A model generated the notes under the pieces. It had not been told where the DNA came from. It saw only the letters and a list, made by a program, of their open reading frames with translations, and searched no databases. The position numbers and the translations under genes are program-made. This document shows, one piece after another, positions 57,311 to 64,000 of a stretch of 64,000 bases of DNA. This DNA is from Fonsecaea monophora (lineage: Eukaryota; Ascomycota; Eurotiomycetes; Chaetothyriales; Herpotrichiellaceae). Positions within the stretch are counted from its first letter, which is position 1; every line of letters begins with the position of its first letter. Location of the stretch: the NCBI RefSeq assembly GCF_001642475.1, contig NW_019173957.1, positions 248,001 through 312,000 on the forward strand. The letters are read 5' to 3'.

Positions 57311-58551
57311 ATGGATTCACAAAATTCCTCGATGTTGATCATCCTCTCACTCCCACCCAAGACTTTCGTCGGCCTAGATCTAGTGTCATTCAATTCCTCG
57401 CCCAACTTTCACGGTATCGCCAAAATTCCTTGGGGATTTCATTTTCTGTACACTGGAACCGATGCCTCTCTGTCGATCCGACATGGGAGATGGCTGAATT
57501 TGAATTCTACAAACCCAATTCAAGTCTTGCGATGGAACCGGGACGGAGAGTCCCTGCAGGTGGTGGACCAAAATGATCCAGGCGCACGGAATGCGATCGC
57601 TGCTGTCTCGGACGGCCGCGGATTAGTCGACTACGCAGCATTACAGAGCGCGACTTCGGAGCTATCTGCAGGAGAATCTAAGGGACGCGATACATCCGAG
57701 GCGGCAGCAGCAGCAGCGGCTGACGACGAGGACGGCCGCGCAGAAAGCACAGACTGGCCCGCTCTGACAACGTACGTCTCTTCTTCGCTTCTCACGCGCA
57801 TTCTCTCCCCAGACTGGATCATCTCGTCAATATCCTCTGCACCCAGTGACACCGAGACCATCCCGGGCCTTTCGCACCTCGAAGCCTCGAATGCCCTGGA
57901 TCAACTACCCCTCGATCTGCTGCCGGTCAATCTCAAACAGACGTGGGCGGGCGGGGACATCGGTCGGGCCAGGACGGACAGGGCACGGGACCGGAGCTGG
58001 TACCTAGCCAACTGATCGAGCAAGCCGCTCACGGGGCCGGCGGAGACAGAGCGCAGGGTGCGCGCGAGTTGCTCGGGGAGCTACAGTTCTGCTTCCTGAT
58101 GGTGCTCACGCTCGCGAACTACAGCTGTCTCGAGCAGTGGAAGCGGCTCCTTACCGTCTTCTTCACCTGCCGCACCGCGCTGGACGAAGCGGAAGGCTAC
58201 TTTGTGCAGGTGGTCAGAGTGCTGCGTCTGCAGATTATGCATGTGGACGATGTCGAAGGCGGGCTGTTCGAGCTGAGGGACGAATCTGGAAGCGCTTGGC
58301 TGAGGACGCTGTGGGCTCGGTTCAGGGCGGTGGTGGACGACGTGGACAAGGACCAAAGAGACTCGCTGAGAAGAGAAGTTGATGGTTTGGAGAGACTGTT
58401 CGAAGAAAAGTATGGATGGCAGAGTGAAAGGGACACGTTGAGGAGAGGAATGTTTGAGCTAGAGGATGGCGAGCGAGTCGAGGTTACCATGCACGGCGTT
58501 GACGAAGATGAAGAGACTGGTGAGTACGCGCCGGTCATCGTTGAGACTTGA
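57311..58551 (+). CDS. AAR2: AAR2 splicing factor, with an apparent one-base frameshift
   Basis: The first frame (57311-58015) opens with MLIILSLPPKTFVGLDLVSF, NFHGIAKIPWG and FLYTGTDASLSIRHG, the hallmark of AAR2, the U5 snRNP assembly factor that binds Prp8. It stops in TGA at 58013 right after NLKQTWAGGDIGRARTD and SWYLAN. The second AAR2 half (ELQFCFLMVLTLANYSCLEQ, WKRLLTVFFTC, GELL) continues in the +1-shifted frame from 58012 to 58551. The two frames meet exactly where homology continues, sharing base 58012. No intron with usable splice sites restores the frame without a stop. A missing base in the sequence is the simplest explanation; a true pseudogene is less likely since the gene is important and both halves are intact. 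Full length would be about 414 residues. Confidence 0.88.
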
Positions 58552-58946
58552 CATCAGCATCACGTAAGAAAGCAGTGCGAGTCACATTCGAACGATCATT
58601 CAAGCGTGATAATAAGAGATCTTTTGAACGAGAAATTTATTCCGGTTTCAGTTGGCTGCATGTCCGACCACAAGCCTTTGCGCCTCGATGAGTGACCCAT
58701 AATAGGCGGAATCGGATCTCATCGGCTTGACGAGCCGTATGATGCTCCTTTCGTAGGTGTTTTGGAACAGCTTCGATGTCTCCATCTTTGCACCATTCTT
58801 TTTTCCCTGACTGACAATCATGGTGCTGTCCTCACAAGTCAACCAGAAGCACAACCGCAAGCATTCCATGTGCTTTCCACGTAACAGCGCAACTGCCACC
58901 GCCACAGCCACCACCGACCGATCCTCCTCCCAGGCCCAAGTCCCAC
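58552..58946. other. Convergent 3' intergenic region
   Basis: 395 bp between the stops of AAR2 and uS9. A minus-strand frame across 58648-58950 has no family signal and is treated as 3' UTR. Confidence 0.55.
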
Positions 58947-59561
58947 TCAACGATACGACTTTTGGTACCGCGCTCTTGCACCCGGCCCACCAAACTTCTT
59001 GGGCTCACACCGTCTGTTATCGGCAACCAGGAGTGTACGATCGTATTGCACCAGAGCCTGTTTCAACTGGTTCTTCGTGTACTCGTCGACGAATTTCTGG
59101 TAGTAAGCGACGATTGATTTCGAGATGGCTTGGCGGATGGCGTAGATCTGAGAAGTATGACCACCACCGGTAACGCGGACGCGGATGTCAACATCGGCAA
59201 ATTTGTCGAGACCGACAATCAGGAGTGGCTCGTAGACCTGAGAGTTGAAACAAACAATATGAGCAACTGTGTTTATTTCTTGGTGAATCACTTCGCTCGT
59301 TTTGGACGAACTGCGAAGCGAGGGATTGGGGGTCGAAAGCCAGTATCATACCTTGTAACGCAGGATTTCCGGCTGGACGAGAGAGAGAGGTTTTCCGTTG
59401 ACTTTGATGAGGCCCTTGCCTTTCTGTAGAAACCCCAAATGACTCGTCAGTTTTCCATCTCAAAGTCGTCTTGCGCATCGGGTTTGTCTGACCTTGCAGT
59501 GGGCAACCGCCGTAGCAGTCTTCTTCTTGCCGAAGCACTGTACACTCTGGGGAGCCGACAT
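58947..59561 (-). CDS. RPS16: 40S ribosomal protein uS9 (S16)
   Basis: Exons 59561-59493, 59423-59352 and 59237-58947 (introns 69 and 114 bp) give 143 residues. Diagnostic segments are VQCFGKKKTATAVAHCK, GLIKVNGKPLSLVQPE, VRVTGGGHTSQIYAIRQ and the C-terminal tail GARARYQKSYR, whose last Arg reaches the P-site tRNA anticodon region in the ribosome. Length and intron placement agree with other fungi. It is expressed divergently from the mitochondrial ribosomal protein at 59893. Confidence 0.98.
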
Positions 59562-59892
59562 CTTGGGGACTGGCGGCGATTACACAGAGCTGGTACAGTT
59601 GGGTGGATTGCTCGATTGTGAAAATGTTCTTGGGAGTTGGTGGTGGACGATTTTCGCAGGGAAAGTGCGGGCATGCGCCAAGAATTATGGCACTAAACCA
59701 TTTGTGGTACTAATGCAATTTTCCGACTCGAAGCTCAATGCGGACTCTTTCTACCGCTCCATAGGACGTAGGATGTTAATCAACAACCTGCTTCGAGTAT
59801 TTTGAAGGTTTCCTGTGATATCGCGGTAGGCCTGGGACAAGCTACACACAGACCTTGCACCTCTTTCATGTCAAGATAGCATTAAGCCGGCC
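59562..59892. promoter_or_regulatory. Divergent promoter of a cytosolic and a mitochondrial ribosomal protein gene
   Basis: Only 331 bp separate the starts of uS9 (minus) and uL13m (plus), so both genes must share a compact regulatory region. No individual motif is assigned. Confidence 0.65.
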
Positions 59893-60482
59893 ATGTCGCA
59901 AACAATAGGCAAGGTATGTTCCGAAACCTCTTTTCTCAGAAACATTACCTGCGCCTGAGTCTCACCCTAACCTTCCTGTCATGATGCTAGACCCGTCTTG
60001 CCTACTCTCGAACATGGCACTATATCGATGTAGGCTCCGATTCTCGCTCTCTCGGTCGGATAGCCTCCTCCATCGCCGTTTTTCTCATGGGCAAGCATAA
60101 GCCCATCTACGACCCTTCTACCGACTGCGGCGACTACGTCGTGGCTTGCGGCTGCCACGACATACACGTTACAGGCAAAAAACGCCAACAAAAGCAATAC
60201 TACACCCACAATACGCGCCCGGGTTCCTTAAAACAGATGAGCATGGAGAGGATGATTGAGAAGTGGGGTGGCGGAGAGGTGTTGAAGAAAGCTGTAAGGG
60301 GTATGCTACCGAAGAACCGGCTGAGGGATAAACGGCTGGCAAGGTTGAAAGTTTTCGAAGGCACCAGCCATCCCTACAAGGCCAATATTGTGAAGTTTGC
60401 AGGGAAGCCATTCACAGGCGACGAGCCAGGGCCTGTCATGCAAGCCATTGCAGCGAACCAGGAGACGAAAGTGAGCTCATAA
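59893..60482 (+). CDS. MRPL23: Mitochondrial ribosomal protein uL13m
   Basis: A 21 bp first exon (59893-59913) joins over a 77 bp intron to 59991-60482, giving 170 residues. The L13 signatures are RTWHYIDVGSDSRSLGRIAS, GKHKPIYDPSTDCGDYVV, VTGKKRQQKQYY.HNT and the MLPKNRLRDKRLARLKVFEG block. It is part of the mitochondrial large subunit. The N-terminus is short and has little presequence, as in yeast Mrpl23. The tiny first exon is supported by the Kozak-like ATG and clean GT-AG sites, and is required because no other ATG precedes the conserved start. Confidence 0.95.
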
Positions 60483-60665
60483 ACTGAGAATGTAATAGTA
60501 CTTTTATGGCGTTCTAGGGACAAAGAAAGGCATACGGGGTTTTGCGAAAATGTATAGGTGGATTATTTCGGGATATTTACAGCCTGTTTATTGTTCTCCG
60601 GAAATCCCTGTCCCATGACTCCAGCACCAGAACTCCGTGACCGAACACGCTCGAGCAGATTTTGT

Positions 60666-61633
60666 CTACAGCTTGGAGGACAACGCAGTGTCGTCCCGGG
60701 ACACAGTGCACTTGATCAGGCCGTTGGGGTCTGACTGAGGCGCATAGACTTCGGCGTCCTTCCCAGTGTTCTTCAGGCCATGATGCCAGCTCAGATCAAT
60801 CTCGAAATAGTGCTTGTTCGGAAGAGAATAGTCAACTGCTTGAACAAGAGATTGAGCAGCGAGGATCTCCTCGCACATCTTATACATAGTGTTTTGCACA
60901 CTAGGGCTCTCCTCGAGGGCGAAGAGTCGGAAAGTGATGTCTCGAGCCTTGGACCAGGTCTCATCAAATTTGGAAACATGCTTCTTCACGGAATCCAGGC
61001 CCGCAAAAGTAGACCATTTCCAGTTGGCATCGACCGAAGTGCTGAGAATTCGATCCCAGACCTCGGGTAGGGTGGTGAACTCGTCTCGGACAAAGTGGTG
61101 GAACTCAGAGCCGGTGCTCTTGAGCACTAAAAGGTCGGAGATACCCGACTTGATTTCTATTCCCTTGCCCTCGATAATATCTGCTTGTACCAGTCTCTTC
61201 TCATTCCCGTCACGAAAGAAGGAGTGAGGGTGAGGCTTTCCGTCAATCGTCATACGGGTCCATCTGTGTTGGACAACGCTAACATGAGCAGCGTGAATGT
61301 GCTTGTAGGTGTTGATGAAGTGAGTGCCGAGGATGGATGCGAATAGTTCGGGAGGGTGGACTGGGTTCTGCTTTGCCATGATGTAGGTGGTGTTCTTCAT
61401 TGAGTCGGTTGCAACCACAACACTGTTGTCGGCTTTGGTGTAACTAAGCGACATCAGTATATCACGCATGGTAGAAATCGGAGGAGCATCACTGACGATA
61501 CATCAATCTCTCCTTCTAGCAAGACGCAGACTGTCATCTCATAAACGGTGTGTGTCTTGGTGGCTTCGTCTCTCTCGACCTTGTACAGGCGGATGTTGTC
61601 TTTGCCATAACGAGCTGCAGCGAGCTTGGCCAT
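60666..61633 (-). CDS. uaZ: Urate oxidase (uricase), peroxisomal
   Basis: Exons 61633-61497 and 61443-60666 (53 bp intron) give 304 residues. Uricase signatures are AAARYGKDNIRLYKV, SYTKADNSVVVATDS (with the catalytic Thr), VSVVQHRWTRM, LKSTGSEFHHFVRDEFTTL and the late IDLSWHHGLKNTG. The protein ends in Ser-Lys-Leu, a canonical type 1 peroxisomal targeting signal. It oxidises urate to 5-hydroxyisourate with release of peroxide during purine use as nitrogen source. The intron donor was chosen to give the conserved VSYTKADNS junction. In A. nidulans this gene is induced by urate through UaY; no such site is assigned here. Confidence 0.97.
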
Positions 61634-63039
61634 CTTGAGTAAATGTGTTTGGGTGGTAGACGTGATACACTGAGATTGTTCAAGCTACTACTGATCTTGG
61701 TCGCCTGTTGTGAGCGAGTACAAGGGGATAAGAGACAAGGGAAAGAGGAGTCGGCGCCGCAGATTCTTTATATCAAGACTTCTTACAACCTCTTATCGGA
61801 GGATGACGCCAGGGAAGTAAAATTCCACGACCAGAATCACCAATTGCATGCGTGGCCATGGGTAAAGATATTGTAAAACTGCTGATCATAGACGCATCGA
61901 GCAGAGGCGATTGGTGTGGCCGGCCAGCAATTTGGTCAAGACTGGTCTGTTGTACGAGCTCATGAACAACGGAGGTCGCCGAGACGCGCGCCCGCGCAAT
62001 GGCGACAGCATATGCTTTATCGGTGACTAGCATCTACATGGGGATGTCGAGCTCACCTGATAATAGATCTGTTATGTTCTTTTTGGAGATCCTGAGATAC
62101 CGTGCCTGAGCGGGAGCGCTACCCAGTAATAGTTTGGTGGCTGGTCCAATGCAGTACAAGACATTTGGTATCTGGACACCGCAGCTACGATATGGTTGAT
62201 CTTTATGGCGGCCGTTGAGAAAGCGGTATGATGTCAATATGAAATCTCGGTCTATGAGCGGTATGACGGCTGCCTCGTTTACTAGGTGCTCAGCAGATGG
62301 GAGTTTGACTTGTCCGTCGCTAAAGAGGAGTCGTCGAACGACAGGAAGTCTGGGGACAAGGCATGTTTCGTTCAGGCATCTTTTTGCATGTGCTCTAGCG
62401 AGACTTGGGATGGGACAGATCGAGGGGCCACGAGGGCCCAGCATAGCCTAAAGCTCTCAAAGATTTGGGATTGGGCATGTTAAACACCCCGTATTACCCG
62501 TAACCACCCCCCGAAAAAGCGACCCCGCAATGCTTGGACGGACACGGATCATCAGGGGGGGAGACGCTCCCTACAAGCGCATGCCTTAGAACCCGATCTC
62601 GCTGTGACTTGGTGATTGGATCTTGACTCGAATGACTACTGTTCATCCACAACTCACTGCATGTCAATTGTCGACACACTGGTCTGCATCTCTATCCTTT
62701 GTACATCAATTCTCGGTACGACACCACCTGTCGCTGATACGTTTCCTTGCTCCTCCTACAACCGCGCAACCGCAGAGCCATCCCCGGTACCAGGCCGCCC
62801 AAAGATAACGAACGGCGTTGGATTCATCCAAAACAGACCACTTACGAAAAGCCCATGAACAATTCAACCAGAAGCAGAACTGCAGACAGGACGCTGCCTC
62901 CTAAATTCCACAATATCGGATTCCGCGACGCTCCCTCGTCCTGTTCCGGCTGAACCGATCAAACATACCTATGGGTGTCTCCTGCGCAGCCCCAAAACAA
63001 TCAACCACCTAGCAGAGGGTCGACACCCTCCATGGCTCG
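61634..63039. other. Intergenic, no gene supported
   Basis: 1.4 kb between two outward-facing genes. A 136-codon minus-strand frame (62034-62444) has no family signal. The region should include the uricase promoter at the left and the long 5' leader of the TORC2 gene at the right. Confidence 0.55.
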
Positions 63040-64000
63040 ATGGCCTCGTCGGATCAAGCGTCGGGCTACTCGGTGACACCCACTCAAGGGCGCTTCAATA
63101 TCCGCCATGCATCTAGGAAAAGTGACGACTTCTCAGCCTCTCAAAGACCCTTCATGAAAGATGGACGCTCACTGTCCGGCGGAAGTGCTCAGTTCAGCCA
63201 AAAGGCTTTCGTCCCAGCATTCACTCCTGCCAATCCTCCAGGTAGTTTCAGCACGGATCTCAAAAATCCCACGCATTCTGGAAGGACTACTCCGCAGACG
63301 GAAGTGGCAGGTGTGACCTTTGCTCGTCTGCCGCCGCAATACAAGGATGCCGATCCTCTTACTACGTCGGAGCAGCGGCAAGCTGCGGTGCGCGACAAGA
63401 TTGCAAAGGAGATGAAAATAAAACTCGGGACGGAGAACATGCTCGAGGCGTTGCTGAGCAAGAACAACAAACAAACCAAGGAGCAACGACAGAAGGTCGA
63501 GATGGAGTTGGGCTCTTCCAACAGGAAACTCGCCGAACTGAAGCAAGAACTTGACCAGGAGATAATGCGCTCTCAGACCCCGACCACCCCCCCGAACACG
63601 CGGCTTACCAGTTATTTTCGAGGTAGCCCGCTTAAATCACCTCCCTTGGGGCAAAACCAGGGCCCCGACCTGACCGAATCAGTCGACAGCGAGTCGCCCA
63701 CGGTGGTCCTTACTGAAACCCTTCAACAACTCGAAGCAGATGGAATGCCTCCGGATTACTACATCGAACGTGCAAATACTCTGGTCGATCTGTTGAAGCG
63801 CAACCCTGGTCTGAAGTATGATCTGGCCTGGAAAGTCTTCAGCGAGCGGGTTCAGATGATGCTACTCAGCGAAAGTTCCGATGTCGTTGCAGCAGGCTAC
63901 AGACTGACTCGACACGCTATCGCTGATAGGAAATCATTGCAAACCATCCGAACCCTCCGTACAGACGAACTGGTCATCCTGTCACTGGTTAAAAAGGCCA
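63040..64000 (+). CDS. TORC2 subunit, Rictor/Ste20/Avo3-type, 5' part
   Basis: An open frame from the ATG at 63040 runs off the window (at least 320 residues; full-length homologues exceed 1200). The first 80 residues are polar and probably disordered. Residues about 120-180 form an HR1-like antiparallel coiled coil (EMKIKLGTENMLEALLSKNN, QRQKVEMELGSSNRKL). From about 245 the Rictor N-terminal helical repeats begin (DVVAAGYRLTRHAIADRKSL, QTIRTLRTDELVIL). Rictor is the defining TORC2 subunit, acting on AGC kinases, actin organisation and membrane stress at the plasma membrane. An out-of-frame ATG ten bases upstream was rejected. The fungal gene is named ste20 in S. pombe and AVO3/TSC11 in yeast; the symbol is left blank because usage differs. 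Confidence 0.92.
   Translation, partial: MASSDQASGYSVTPTQGRFNIRHASRKSDDFSASQRPFMKDGRSLSGGSAQFSQKAFVPAFTPANPPGSFSTDLKNPTHSGRTTPQTEVAGVTFARLPPQYKDADPLTTSEQRQAAVRDKIAKEMKIKLGTENMLEALLSKNNKQTKEQRQKVEMELGSSNRKLAELKQELDQEIMRSQTPTTPPNTRLTSYFRGSPLKSPPLGQNQGPDLTESVDSESPTVVLTETLQQLEADGMPPDYYIERANTLVDLLKRNPGLKYDLAWKVFSERVQMMLLSESSDVVAAGYRLTRHAIADRKSLQTIRTLRTDELVILSLVKKA

Noticed and set aside
57311..58551. Reading AAR2 as two separate genes or as programmed frameshifting
   Set aside because: Both halves match one AAR2 protein end to end, and the junction lacks a canonical slippery site; a one-base sequence error is simpler.
62034..62444. 136-codon minus-strand ORF between uricase and the TORC2 gene
   Set aside because: No family signal, and it falls in what should be promoter and leader sequence.
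1..64000. CRISPR arrays, prokaryotic operons or viral genes
   Set aside because: No regularly spaced repeats, no Shine-Dalgarno-led operons and no viral replicase or capsid frames are seen; the genes are intron-rich fungal genes.

Overview
This is nuclear DNA of a filamentous ascomycete (Pezizomycotina). The genes are compact, with many 46-140 bp introns that start GT and end AG, and the proteins are typically fungal: Zn2Cys6 regulator, MFS sugar-type transporter, AAR2, Tyr1, a Rictor-type TORC2 subunit and a peroxisomal uricase. The mix of housekeeping and catabolic oxidoreductase genes would fit a Eurotiomycete such as a black yeast (Chaetothyriales), but that placement is inference. All gene models were spliced by hand; each exon set was checked for reading phase, and totals divide by three.

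Layout. 1-1.06 kb: 3' part of an arrestin-like gene. 2.3-10.4 kb: a PD-(D/E)XK-like protein, a membrane-tailed P-loop GTPase, a coiled-coil protein and a 1001-residue Hsp70-like ATPase. 11.5-21 kb: an amidase, a RidA-monoamine oxidase fusion, a DUF2231 membrane protein, a 2-oxoglutarate dioxygenase and a DJ-1/Hsp31-like protein. 21-22.6 kb: a gene-free tract of diverged tandem repeats.

23.2-39.6 kb is the most coherent block: an MFS transporter, a cyclase-family protein, two short-chain dehydrogenases, a Zn2Cys6 factor, a Baeyer-Villiger monooxygenase and an HSL-type esterase. Together these suit stepwise catabolism: uptake, oxidation of an alcohol to a ketone, oxygen insertion to an ester or lactone, then hydrolysis. 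The monooxygenase and esterase are transcribed divergently from one 637 bp region, as are the cyclase and one dehydrogenase.

39.6-53.7 kb is sparser. It holds a 296 bp MITE-like element with 21 bp terminal inverted repeats flanked by TA, a 3CxxC zinc-finger protein, a membrane-associated alpha/beta-hydrolase-like protein, a secreted SGNH esterase and a DOMON-cytochrome b561 protein. 53.7-64 kb is housekeeping: prephenate dehydrogenase (TYR1), ribosomal proteins uS11 and uS9, mitochondrial uL13m, splicing factor AAR2 (with an apparent one-base frameshift), urate oxidase with a peroxisomal SKL tail, and the 5' end of a TORC2 Rictor homologue that runs off the window.
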